Origin: Acidobacterium sp. S8
Lineage (GTDB): Bacteria; Acidobacteriota; Terriglobia; Terriglobales; Acidobacteriaceae
DNA: 64,000 nucleotides
Direction of reading: 5' to 3'
Assembly (NCBI RefSeq): GCF_009765985.1
Contig: NZ_LMUM01000034.1
Location: forward strand, 612,729 to 676,728
Part shown: piece by piece, positions 36,196-45,101 of the stretch
Layout of the letters: each line of letters starts with the position of its first letter
Numbering within the stretch: position 1 is the first letter of the stretch
Notes under the pieces: model-generated
Seen by the model: only the letters and a program-made list of their open reading frames with translations
What the model was told of the DNA's origin: nothing
Database searches by the model: none
Program-made: the position numbers and the translations under genes

Positions 36196-39018
36196 CTATT
36201 TCTTCACCGGCTCGACGTCGGTGTTCCATTCTTCGATCGGTCCAAGATTCAGCTTTTCAATCTCCGGCTGAATCTTGGCTCTATCCCCTACAGCAATCAA
36301 CATCATGTTTTCCGGATGGATATAGTTAAGGGCAGCACTTGCTGTCTGCTCCGATGTCACCGCCTCAATCTTCGCTGGATATGCGCGGTAATAATCCAGC
36401 GGCAACTGATAGGTGAAGATATCCGCCATCTTGCCATTGGTCTGTTCCACCGTCTCAAAATCTCCGGGCAACGAGCGGATCAGATGATCTTTTGACATCG
36501 CCAGCTCATCCCCGCTCAGCGGCGTCGTGCGGATGCGGTCAAGCTCTGAAAACAGCTCATGCACCGCAGGCCCTGTCACATCCGTCCGCACCGAAGCGCC
36601 GGCAAGAAATGGCCCCGTGCCACGCATGAACTGGAACAGGCTGAATGCGCCATATGTGTAGCCATGGCGCTCGCGCAGATTCATATTGATGCGGCTCGAA
36701 AACAGTCCACCCAGCATGGTATTCAATACATTCAGCTGCGCGAAGTCCGGCGTCGAACGAGGCACGCCCAGTCCAGCAGCCCAGATCGCAGTCTGAGGAG
36801 CGCCCGGTAAATCCACAAGAATCACCCGGCGTGTCGGTGGCGCAGGTGCAGCCGGTGGCTGCGAAACTGTGCCCTTCGCCGACCAACTCCCAAAATACTT
36901 CTCCGCCAGATCGCGTGCCTGCTTTTCATTTAGGTCGCCCGCAAAGAACAGCGCCGAGTTGGCAGGCGTATATCGCTCGCTCCAGAAACCGGAGAGATCG
37001 TCGCGCGTCGTCGCCTTGATCGAGGCCTCCGTGCCGATGCTGCGATATCCATATGGGCTGTCCGCTCCGTACAATGCGCGAGACGCAACCATGAACGCGA
37101 CCTGCACCGGCTGGTCCTTCATCTGCATCAGCGCTGTAAGGCGCTCCTTGCGAATTCGCTCAATTTCCTTGTCGCTGAATGCAGGATGCAAGCTCACGTC
37201 AGCCAGTAAGTCCATCGCCGGATCCGTTACGTTGCTCAACGCGCTGATCCTCACAAACGCGTTATCGTTGCCCGCGGTCTTGGAGAGCGTTGCGCCAATC
37301 TGGTCAATATCATCGGCAATCTGCGGTGCTGAGCGGTTTGCCGTACCTTCCGTCAGCATAGCCGCGGTAAATCCAGCCACACCCGGTTTCTTCGGCGAAT
37401 CACCTTCACTGCCCCCCAGCGTAATCAGCGAAGCGCTCATCACCGGGAGATTATGCGATTCCACCAGATACACCTTCAGCCCATTCGCCAGCGTAAAGAC
37501 CTTCGGTTCAGGCAGCGACAATTTCGGCTGCGGTCCTGGCTGCGGGGCAGTCTTGCGCCATGTCTGTGCCTGGTCAAAATCAGCCGAATACTCCGGCTCG
37601 ATCTTCACATTCGCATCCGTATCGTCAGGGCTCCGCGGCACATCCTCCACAACTTTCTTGCCCGGAATTCCATACACCGTCACGCGCTGATTCTGCGTGA
37701 GATTCGACTTCGCATATTTCTGCACACTTGCAATCGTCACGGCGTCGTAGCGTGCGATGTCCTTCGGCAGATACCCAGGATCGCCCGTGTACTGGTTGTA
37801 ATAATTCAGCGTGTCGGCAACGCCGCCAAAGCCGCCTACGCGCTGCAACCCGCGAAACTTATTCGCTTCCGTTGTATTACGTGCGCGATCAATCTCAGCC
37901 TGCGTCGGCCCCGATTGTAGGAACTCGTCGATAACCGCGTTCGCCGCCTTCTCCAGCTGCTCTGCTGTCACACCCGGACGCGCTACCAGTTCACACGTAG
38001 TCCACGATTGCAGCGCCTGCGACTGGTTATAGCAATCCGTCGATTGCGCAATCTGCTGCTCGTAAACCAGGTTGCGGTAGAGTCGGCTCGATTTGGCCCC
38101 GCCCAGAATATAAGAAGCAACATCGGCATCCGCATCACCCGGCATAAATGCCTGGGGCGTCAGCCATGCCAGTTCCACTTTCGGCAGCTTTACGGCATCT
38201 GTAACAGTCAAGCGCCGCTCCGAAGTAATCGGTGGTGTGACGACATCTACCTTCGGCACCTCAGGACCCTTGGGAATCGGCCCGAAATATTTCTCCAGCA
38301 GCGCTTTCGTCTTTGCCTTGTCAATGTCTCCGGCAATTGCAATCGTTGCATTATTCGGCGCGTAATACTGCTTGAAGAATTGCCGAACATCTTCGAGCCT
38401 CGCAGCCTCCACGTCCGCGTGCGATCCAATCACGTCCGCATGGTAAGGATGATCCTTGGGAAACAGCTCATGGACCAATGCTTCATCCACCACTCCGTAT
38501 GGTTGGTTCTCCACACTCTGCCGTCGTTCGTTGCGCACCACGTCACGCTGGTTCGTAAGCTTCTGCCGGTCGAGCGTGTCCAGCAAAAAGCCCATCCGGT
38601 CGCTCTCAAGCCACAGTGCCAGTTCCAATTGATTCGAAGGCACCGTCTCAAAATAATTCGTGCGATCAAACGAAGTTGTTCCGTTAATACCGGAAGCGCC
38701 AGCCGCCTCCAGATATTTGAAGTGCGCCTTCTCGCCCACATGCTTCGAGCCTTCGAACATCATGTGCTCAAAGAGATGCGCAAAACCCGTGCGCCCCGCA
38801 CGCTCCTTCACCGGCCCTACGTGATACCACAGATCGACACCGATGATAGGCAGCCGATGATCTTCCGCCAGAATCACCTGCAGACCATTCGGCAGCGTGT
38901 AACTCTCATATTTGATTTCGGGAACCTTCAGCTTCGAAGGTGCTTCTGCTGCGACAGCGGTCAACGGAGAAAAAGCCATGGCAAATATTCCTAACAAAGC
39001 AATGCAACGTTCACGCAT
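36196..39018 (-). CDS. Exported M16-family zinc peptidase (pitrilysin/insulinase type)
   Basis: This 940-residue protein has a signal peptide (MRERCIALLGIFAMAFSPLTAVAAEA). It contains two M16 halves. The N-terminal half has the inverted zinc motif HLFEH (81-85), with a third glutamate expected about 75 residues later. The C-terminal half (about 505-935) has a matching GVAGFTAAMLTEG block without HxxEH, as is usual for the structural half. It thus resembles a two-domain single-chain peptidase that degrades peptides in the periplasm. It seems to be monocistronic. Confidence 0.92.
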   Translation of the reverse strand: MRERCIALLGIFAMAFSPLTAVAAEAPSKLKVPEIKYESYTLPNGLQVILAEDHRLPIIGVDLWYHVGPVKERAGRTGFAHLFEHMMFEGSKHVGEKAHFKYLEAAGASGINGTTSFDRTNYFETVPSNQLELALWLESDRMGFLLDTLDRQKLTNQRDVVRNERRQSVENQPYGVVDEALVHELFPKDHPYHADVIGSHADVEAARLEDVRQFFKQYYAPNNATIAIAGDIDKAKTKALLEKYFGPIPKGPEVPKVDVVTPPITSERRLTVTDAVKLPKVELAWLTPQAFMPGDADADVASYILGGAKSSRLYRNLVYEQQIAQSTDCYNQSQALQSWTTCELVARPGVTAEQLEKAANAVIDEFLQSGPTQAEIDRARNTTEANKFRGLQRVGGFGGVADTLNYYNQYTGDPGYLPKDIARYDAVTIASVQKYAKSNLTQNQRVTVYGIPGKKVVEDVPRSPDDTDANVKIEPEYSADFDQAQTWRKTAPQPGPQPKLSLPEPKVFTLANGLKVYLVESHNLPVMSASLITLGGSEGDSPKKPGVAGFTAAMLTEGTANRSAPQIADDIDQIGATLSKTAGNDNAFVRISALSNVTDPAMDLLADVSLHPAFSDKEIERIRKERLTALMQMKDQPVQVAFMVASRALYGADSPYGYRSIGTEASIKATTRDDLSGFWSERYTPANSALFFAGDLNEKQARDLAEKYFGSWSAKGTVSQPPAAPAPPTRRVILVDLPGAPQTAIWAAGLGVPRSTPDFAQLNVLNTMLGGLFSSRINMNLRERHGYTYGAFSLFQFMRGTGPFLAGASVRTDVTGPAVHELFSELDRIRTTPLSGDELAMSKDHLIRSLPGDFETVEQTNGKMADIFTYQLPLDYYRAYPAKIEAVTSEQTASAALNYIHPENMMLIAVGDRAKIQPEIEKLNLGPIEEWNTDVEPVKK

Positions 39019-39089
39019 TTCGAAACGGGCCTCCCCACAGGCTTGAGGTGTGGCGCGATCATATCAGACCGCACGCCGCATCCCCAGCA

Positions 39090-40925
39090 CTATGCGATGA
39101 CCTGCTGATAGAGCCGATAAGGCTCTGTTCGGATGTCAATAAAGGGCTTCAACCGCAGTTCACCGGCGCCGGACTTCACCATCCATTCGCTTCCCATGCC
39201 CATGGGCTGCGCCTGCAGCAGATCGGCCTGCCGCAAACCAGATACAGAGCCCGTCTCCCGCAACGCAAACAACGCAACCGGCCCGTTCATCAGCGCCACC
39301 AGGTCAGGATGCTGCGCATCCACGGCTTCTGTGCGCAGTGGCATATCGAATTCCACTTCGATCCGGTCGCCATCCTTCCATGTGCGTCGTAGCGTAACAA
39401 ATCGTCCCGGCACAACTTCAGCATCAGCCTTCTGTCCGTTGATGGAAACACGCGTCTTTGCGCCAGCCCATGCTGGAATGCGCAGCGCCACACCAAACAT
39501 CTCCGGAGTTGTCAGCGAGAGCGACAGCGCCGTCTGGTTGCTCCATGGATACCGCGTTTCCTGCCGCAGTCCGCACCGCGTGCTCCCCTGGACCCACGTC
39601 ACTCGCGACGGCACATAAAGATTCACGTACACAGTCTGCGCATCTTTGAAATAAGAGCTGATGCCATAATCCGCCGTGATCTGTGGAAACGTTCCCGAGC
39701 AGCATGGCCACTTATCCGGGTGGTAGACCTTGCTTCCTGCGTCGTTGTAATCGGAATAGTAGAAGCTCGATCCATCTTCAAGCAGCGGCTTTGCGCCCAG
39801 AATCGTGTTGTAGAGCACACGCTCCATGCTGTCTCCATAGCGGCTGTCGCGCGTCACGCGCAGCAGGTATCGTGTCAGCTTGAAATGTGCATACGCGCCG
39901 CACGGCGTTTCGAAGCTGCTGTGCGATTTGGTCAGACTCGCGGCCAGCGCTCCTGTTCCAGGCTTCCAGAAATTCTCATCCCAGCCCCAGCCTCCGGTAG
40001 CAAAACTTTGCTCGGTCACCAGCATCTCGAAAGCATTCTTCGCCGCGCGCAGATGCTTCTCGCTGCCCAGAACAAGATAAGCCTGCATCGCCGAGCTCAA
40101 CGCATTTACATGGCTGTACGCATGCTCGTTGATCATCGCGTTCTCGCCATTCGCCAGCGGATTGAAATATGTATCATCTTCCAGATACTTCACGCCGAGT
40201 TCGCGATAACGGCTTCCCGCGCCGCGAGTGTACGCAATGAAAAGATTTTCCGGCAGCGTATAGCTTTCATCCCACGTGTACGACAAATCCTTATGCGGAC
40301 GCGCACGCTGCTCCGCGCGCGACAAAGCCTTCTCCGGCAGATGCCTCATCGCCGTATCTGTCGTCTTGTTCAGAACAGCAAAGGCTTCGGAGTCCCCCGC
40401 AAACTGATGGGCATCGATCAATGCGCACACCAGCTTGTCATATGTGTAAGCGGGAAAACGAAAATTCTCATAGAAGCTGTCGCTGATCGTCGGCGCATAC
40501 CCCTGCACCAGCCGCTGCACCTTCGCCTGCGTCACCTTATCCCCGGTAATCGCATAAGCCCGCGCCAGTCCCGACACATACTGCCCAAAGCTGTGTCCTG
40601 TCGCGAATCCGCGCTCATTATTATGCTGATAGTCATAATCCGGATTGTTGTCGTACCAGCCGCCCATATCCTCGCCTGGCGCTGGCAGGCCGGCACGTTC
40701 GCGATAAGGCTTCAGCAGCTTATCCTCATCCATGGCCAGAAAGAACGCATGATTCGTGTCAAACTGCTCGCGCATCGGCCCTTCAAGCAGTTGCACATCG
40801 CCATATCCAAATTGCTCCAGCGGCGCATTTCCCTCGGCATAGATCACCGCTCTGCGCCCCAGCAGGATCCCTCCACTCGCAACAGTCCCGGCCTTCAAAA
40901 ATCCCCGACGCGACAACCGTGTCAT
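39090..40925 (-). CDS. Tat-exported glycoside hydrolase of GH127/DUF1680 type
   Basis: This 611-residue protein starts at ATG 40925, which has GGGGGCGGA just upstream, with a twin-arginine signal (SRRGFLKAG). The body has the GH127-like (alpha/alpha)6 pattern (EHAYSHVNALSSAMQAYL, GGWGWDENFW, FETPCGAYAHFKLTRYLLRVT, VLYNTILGAKPLLEDGSSFYYSDY) and the zinc/nucleophile cysteine doublet WPCCSGTFPQI, then beta-sandwich segments. Known members are beta-L-arabinofuranosidases, so a role in plant glycan breakdown is likely. The exact sugar is uncertain. Confidence 0.85.
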   Translation of the reverse strand: MTRLSRRGFLKAGTVASGGILLGRRAVIYAEGNAPLEQFGYGDVQLLEGPMREQFDTNHAFFLAMDEDKLLKPYRERAGLPAPGEDMGGWYDNNPDYDYQHNNERGFATGHSFGQYVSGLARAYAITGDKVTQAKVQRLVQGYAPTISDSFYENFRFPAYTYDKLVCALIDAHQFAGDSEAFAVLNKTTDTAMRHLPEKALSRAEQRARPHKDLSYTWDESYTLPENLFIAYTRGAGSRYRELGVKYLEDDTYFNPLANGENAMINEHAYSHVNALSSAMQAYLVLGSEKHLRAAKNAFEMLVTEQSFATGGWGWDENFWKPGTGALAASLTKSHSSFETPCGAYAHFKLTRYLLRVTRDSRYGDSMERVLYNTILGAKPLLEDGSSFYYSDYNDAGSKVYHPDKWPCCSGTFPQITADYGISSYFKDAQTVYVNLYVPSRVTWVQGSTRCGLRQETRYPWSNQTALSLSLTTPEMFGVALRIPAWAGAKTRVSINGQKADAEVVPGRFVTLRRTWKDGDRIEVEFDMPLRTEAVDAQHPDLVALMNGPVALFALRETGSVSGLRQADLLQAQPMGMGSEWMVKSGAGELRLKPFIDIRTEPYRLYQQVIA

Positions 40926-41013
40926 TCCGCCCCCTGAAAAACTACGCATTGATTATCACGCCGTCCATGCACCCTTGGCCAACGATCAAGTAATCTGTTC
41001 AAGGGACAAAACC

Positions 41014-42291
41014 ATGCGCACCCGCACCCGCCTTTTCCTGTCGGCACTTCTGCTCTGCATACTTCCACTTGCTCATACCCAGCAGATCGCGCCCGTCGTC
41101 ACCGCCGACAATGGCCCCAACGCTCTCGTACAGGAACAGAAACATTACGTCGTGCTCGTCTCGCTCGACGGCTTCCGCTATGACTACGCAAAGAAATACG
41201 GTGCAACCCATCTGCTGGCATTGGCCAAACAAGGTACAAGCGCACCCGAGGGCATGATTCCGTCATATCCATCCATCACCTTTCCCAATCACTACACGCT
41301 CGTAACGGGTCTCTATCCCGAGCACCACGGCATCGTCGCTATGAGCTTCTATGACGAGCAGCGTAAAGAGCTCTATTCCTACAACGATCCCAAGACCAAC
41401 AGCGACGGCTCCTGGTATGGCGGAACACCGCTATGGGTTCTCGCTGAGCAGCAGGGCATGCGCTCCGCCTGCTTCTTCTGGCCCGGCTCCGAGGCCGCGA
41501 TTCAGAACGTCCGCCCCAGCTACTACCTGCACTACGACGACAAGTTCCCCGACGAAAAGCGCATCGATCAGGTCATCGACTGGCTCAAAATGCCGGAAGA
41601 CCACCGCCCCCACTTCATCACTCTGTACTACTCAAACGTAGATCACGCCGGTCATCAATATGGGCCAGACAGCCCGCAGGTCGCCGCTGCCGTCAAACAC
41701 GTCGATGCGCTCATCGGAAAATTGCATGCCTCGATCGACGCCCTGCACATGCCCATCGATCTCATCATCGTCAGCGATCACGGCATGGCTAAGGAAGAAG
41801 GCCCCTGGATCGATCTCGATCAGTACACTGACCTCTCCAACTTCACGACCGTAGGCGCACTGCTCTATGGAAAATCTGAAGCCGACACCGACCGCGCCTA
41901 CCAAAAGCTCAAAGCCGCCGACGGCAAATTCATGGTCTACCGCCGCGCTCACATGCCGGCATGGCTGCACTACAACAGCAATCCGCGCGCCGGAGATCCC
42001 ATCATCGTCCCTAAGGGGCCTTACGCGATTCGCGCCCACGCCCCTTCAACTGATGAACAAGACCATCCGCCCAATGCAGGCGTTCACGGCTACGATCCAC
42101 GCGACATGCCCGAGATGAAGGCCATCTTCTTCGCCACCGGTCCCGACATCCGCTCCGGAATCACACTCAAACCCTTTGAAAACGTGAACGTCTACCCATT
42201 CGTTGCGCGCATCCTGCGACTGGAGGCTCCGCCCACCGATGGCAGTCTCAACGTTCTCTCCAGCGCCCTCATCGAGGCCGATCGCGAATGA
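41014..42291 (+). CDS. Secreted nucleotide pyrophosphatase/phosphodiesterase (alkaline phosphatase superfamily)
   Basis: The start at ATG 41014 gives 425 residues with a signal peptide (RLFLSALLLCILPLAHTQQ). The metal and nucleophile region reads LVSLDGFRYDY, then SYPSITFPNHYTLVTGLYPEHHGI, where the Thr before FPNH is the expected nucleophile. Further metal ligands are in YYSNVDHAGHQYGPDS, IVSDHGMA and NAGVHGYDPRDMPEMKAIFFATGP. This is the ENPP-type pattern. It hydrolyses nucleotide or other phosphodiester bonds outside the cytoplasm. It is divergent from the GH127-like gene. Confidence 0.9.
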   Translation: MRTRTRLFLSALLLCILPLAHTQQIAPVVTADNGPNALVQEQKHYVVLVSLDGFRYDYAKKYGATHLLALAKQGTSAPEGMIPSYPSITFPNHYTLVTGLYPEHHGIVAMSFYDEQRKELYSYNDPKTNSDGSWYGGTPLWVLAEQQGMRSACFFWPGSEAAIQNVRPSYYLHYDDKFPDEKRIDQVIDWLKMPEDHRPHFITLYYSNVDHAGHQYGPDSPQVAAAVKHVDALIGKLHASIDALHMPIDLIIVSDHGMAKEEGPWIDLDQYTDLSNFTTVGALLYGKSEADTDRAYQKLKAADGKFMVYRRAHMPAWLHYNSNPRAGDPIIVPKGPYAIRAHAPSTDEQDHPPNAGVHGYDPRDMPEMKAIFFATGPDIRSGITLKPFENVNVYPFVARILRLEAPPTDGSLNVLSSALIEADRE

Positions 42292-42433
42292 AAGAAATCA
42301 TTGCGTATCGTTATCCATTACCGTCATTCTGACGACCAACAGGAGGAAGAATCTCTAACCGATATCGCAGCAAATTCTTCACCTTCAGATCAGAAAGACA
42401 ACAGTTAAATACCTGGGAAAGAAAGCAGCACGA

Positions 42434-43348
42434 ATGGCCTTTTATCTTGGATTCGACGCAGGCGGCACCAAAACCGACTGCGCCCTCGCCGACGAAACTC
42501 AAATTATCGCCCGCACACAGAACGGAAGCATCAAGCCACTGCGTGTCACCGCCGCGCAAGCTGAAGCCAACATGCGTGCCCTGCTCGAAGATATCGCGCG
42601 CCAGAGCGGCATCGATCTCAAGAAGGTAGCAGTATCCTGCGTAGGAACAGCGGGCCTGCGCCTCCCGCAGACAAAAGAGTGGATGCAGCAGATCATCTCG
42701 CGCCACGCCGGTGGCGAAATTCTCGTGGTCGGCGATGAAACCACCGCACTCGACGCTGCTTTTCCCGGACAGGCCGGAGTGCTCGTCATCGGCGGCACCG
42801 GCTCAAACATCCTCGGTCGCACCAGCACTGGCGAAACCTTCAACGTCGGCGGATGGGGCCCAGCCCTCGGCGATGAAGGATCCGGCTACTGGATCGGCCA
42901 CGAAGGCCTCAAAATGGCTCTCCGCGCGCACGACTTCCAGCAGCCCACCATGATCCTCGATAAAGTCATGCGCTTCTGGAAAGCGGACAATCTAGGCGAA
43001 GTCACCAATATCGGCAATGAAACGCCCCTGCCCGACTTTTCCCAGCTTGCGCCGCTCATCGTCGAATGTGCCGAGCAAGGCGATGCTGTAGCGCTCGAAA
43101 TCCTACACCTGGGCGGCCACATGCTCGGCGAAAACGCAGCCCACGCCGTCCATAGGCTTCGCGCTCTTGAACCTGACGCCCCCATGCCTGGCGTCGCCTA
43201 TGTGGGAGGCATCCTCAAGGGCGTAGCATTTGTTCGCGAAAGCATGACCGACACTATCCACCGCAGCCTGCCCACCGTGAAAGTGCTGCCCGAAGCCGTC
43301 GACCCGGTCATCGGAGCACTCTGGCGCGCTCGCAACGGTGTGCAATAA
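42434..43348 (+). CDS. BadF/BadG/BcrA/BcrD-type ATPase, probable N-acetylglucosamine kinase
   Basis: This 304-residue protein is of the ASKHA fold. The phosphate loop FDAGGTKTDCALAD opens it, followed by SCVGTAGLRLPQ, VVGDETTALDAAF, IGGTGSNILGR and GDEGSGYWIGHEGLK, then the C-terminal VAYVGGILKGV and DPVIGALWRA. The length and the order of motifs fit N-acetylglucosamine kinase rather than the activating ATPases of dehydratases. It would phosphorylate an amino sugar for recycling. A family C repeat lies upstream and another downstream. Confidence 0.85.
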   Translation: MAFYLGFDAGGTKTDCALADETQIIARTQNGSIKPLRVTAAQAEANMRALLEDIARQSGIDLKKVAVSCVGTAGLRLPQTKEWMQQIISRHAGGEILVVGDETTALDAAFPGQAGVLVIGGTGSNILGRTSTGETFNVGGWGPALGDEGSGYWIGHEGLKMALRAHDFQQPTMILDKVMRFWKADNLGEVTNIGNETPLPDFSQLAPLIVECAEQGDAVALEILHLGGHMLGENAAHAVHRLRALEPDAPMPGVAYVGGILKGVAFVRESMTDTIHRSLPTVKVLPEAVDPVIGALWRARNGVQ

Positions 43349-43372
43349 CAGAAAAACCTCCATGAAGAAGAA

Positions 43373-43513
43373 CGTCATTCCGAGCGAAGCCAAGAATCCA
43401 GAGAAGGCCCGGTCTACATAAGCACCATAAGGGTTCAATCGTGAAACCTTATAGAATCCAACCGCATTCACTTCCCATGGATTCTTCGCGCGGATCGCGC
43501 GCTCAGAATGACG
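43373..43513. repeat. Inverted pair of family C repeats between convergent genes
   Basis: One copy reads GTCATTCCGAGCGAAG (from 43373) and continues CCAAGAATCC. The other (43479-43513) reads GGATTCTTCGCGC and ends GCTCAGAATGAC, the reverse orientation. They lie about 75 bases apart between the convergent BadF-type kinase and pncB genes and could form a long stem in RNA. Confidence 0.6.
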
Positions 43514-43539
43514 ATCTGATGGTTTGGAACGAGTGTAAA

Positions 43540-44925
43540 CTAAGTCACAATCGGAGCGTCAGCAACTCCAGCCACGCCAAAGACGCGCCGGTAGCGCTCA
43601 ATCTCACTCTGCGGTCCCAGCGCCTTCTGGAAGTTATCCGAGAGCTTGACCGCGGGCCGTCCCTCCGCATCATTCAGCTTGCAAACCAGGCTAGCCGGAT
43701 CGAAACCGTCATCCCCGCGCGGATTGCAGTTGCGAAAATCATTCGTCAGCAGGGTGCCCCATCCAGCGCTGAAACGAATCCGCCTCTCGGGTGTCCACTT
43801 TTTCGCATCCTCAAAATCGCTCGCCTGCTTGAAATCCGCTGGCAGCAGTCCCTGGCGAATCGTTCCCCCAAAATAAGCATGCAAGCCAAGAATCTCATCT
43901 ACATCTAGAGAGTCTGATGCGATAAACAGTTTCTGCTTCGGATCGCGCCCGCGCGCTTCCAGCCACGCTATGTATTCATCACCAGCAATATAAGGATCCT
44001 TGCTGTCTGCCCGCTGCCCCGTCCAATCTGCAACCCAGTCCGGAGCGCCCTGCAAAAACTGCGTCGTCCCGAAAGTATCCGGCAGCAGAATCAGCAACTC
44101 GCCCTGATACGTTTTCTGCCACAGCTCCAGCAGCCGATACTGCGCCGTCTTCAGCTCTTCATCCGTGTCGGCCATCGCTGCCAGCGCCATCGGCAACTCA
44201 TGCGCATTCGTGCCGATCGCTTCGAGATCATGCTTGTAAGCCAGATACGTATTCGACGTGCCCGTGAAGTTCGTGCCCAGCACATCGCTCATCGCCCTGA
44301 CGACATACTCCTGCCACAGAAAACTGTGCCGCCTGCGCGTGCCAAAATCGCTCACCCGCAGGTCAGGAACCCCAAGCAGCCGCGCCATCTTCTCCCAGAG
44401 CCGCGTCTTCGCACGCGCATAAAGAATGTCCATCTCAAGCTCGCTCAAATCCTTCAACGCCGCACGCGTCCTCAACTCATTAACGGTCGAGAGCGCATAA
44501 ATCTCCCACAGCGTCGTCTCCGTCCAAAGCCCGCGAAATGTCAGCGATATCTGGCCATCCTGAACCCCAAGCTCATAATCCGAAAGCCGGAAATCTTTTT
44601 CCAGCCACTCTAGAAACGCAGGCTCAAAAATTCCTCGCCGTCCATAGAACGTATTGCCGGCCAGCCAGATAATCTCCGACTTATGAAAGCGCAGCTTCCG
44701 CGTCTGCTCCAGCTGCTCCCGCAGTTCATCGATATCAATCGCATCGCCAAGGCGCAGCTGCGCCGAGCGATTGATAAACGAAAACGAAACATGTGTCTTG
44801 GGAAAATGCTTCCAGATAAACTGCAGCATCAGCAGCTTGTAGAAATCCGTATCCAGCAGGGAGCGCGTAATCGGATCCAGCTCCCAGTTATGGTTATGCG
44901 CGCGCCGCGCCAGGTTGATGATCAC
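43540..44925 (-). CDS. pncB: Nicotinate phosphoribosyltransferase
   Basis: This 461-residue enzyme makes nicotinate mononucleotide in the NAD salvage pathway. It shows the family opening LLDTDFYKLLMLQFIWKHFP, then FSFINRS, the central TLWEIYALSTVNEL, FGTRRRHSFLWQEYVVRAM, the conserved FTGTSNTYLAYKHDLEAIGTNAHELPMAL block and FIASDSLDVDEILGLHAYFGG. Length is normal for the PncB type 1 form. A downstream partner such as NadD is not in the window. Confidence 0.95.
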   Translation of the reverse strand: MIINLARRAHNHNWELDPITRSLLDTDFYKLLMLQFIWKHFPKTHVSFSFINRSAQLRLGDAIDIDELREQLEQTRKLRFHKSEIIWLAGNTFYGRRGIFEPAFLEWLEKDFRLSDYELGVQDGQISLTFRGLWTETTLWEIYALSTVNELRTRAALKDLSELEMDILYARAKTRLWEKMARLLGVPDLRVSDFGTRRRHSFLWQEYVVRAMSDVLGTNFTGTSNTYLAYKHDLEAIGTNAHELPMALAAMADTDEELKTAQYRLLELWQKTYQGELLILLPDTFGTTQFLQGAPDWVADWTGQRADSKDPYIAGDEYIAWLEARGRDPKQKLFIASDSLDVDEILGLHAYFGGTIRQGLLPADFKQASDFEDAKKWTPERRIRFSAGWGTLLTNDFRNCNPRGDDGFDPASLVCKLNDAEGRPAVKLSDNFQKALGPQSEIERYRRVFGVAGVADAPIVT

Positions 44926-44973
44926 GATGAAATTACTCTAATTCAAATCAAGACTAATTCTTGATTTCTAGAA

Positions 44974-45035
44974 AAAGCAGCTGGCTTAAGCCCGTTGAAA
45001 ACGACTTGAAAAGCCAGGGGCCTTCAGCCCGGGCC
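44974..45035 (+). repeat. Palindromic repeat, family B (diverged copy 3)
   Basis: GCAGCTGGCTTAAGCCCGTTG followed after about 20 bases by GGGGCCTTCAGCCCGGG matches the two-hairpin plan of the copies before leuB and ilvC, with several changes in the first stem. It lies upstream of the phosphatase gene at 45102, about 67 bases before its start. Confidence 0.55.
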
Positions 45036-45101
45036 ACAATACCAAAATTACACAGATACAGTCTGATCACCCCACTTGTTACCATAAATAGTGAAAACGA
45101 C

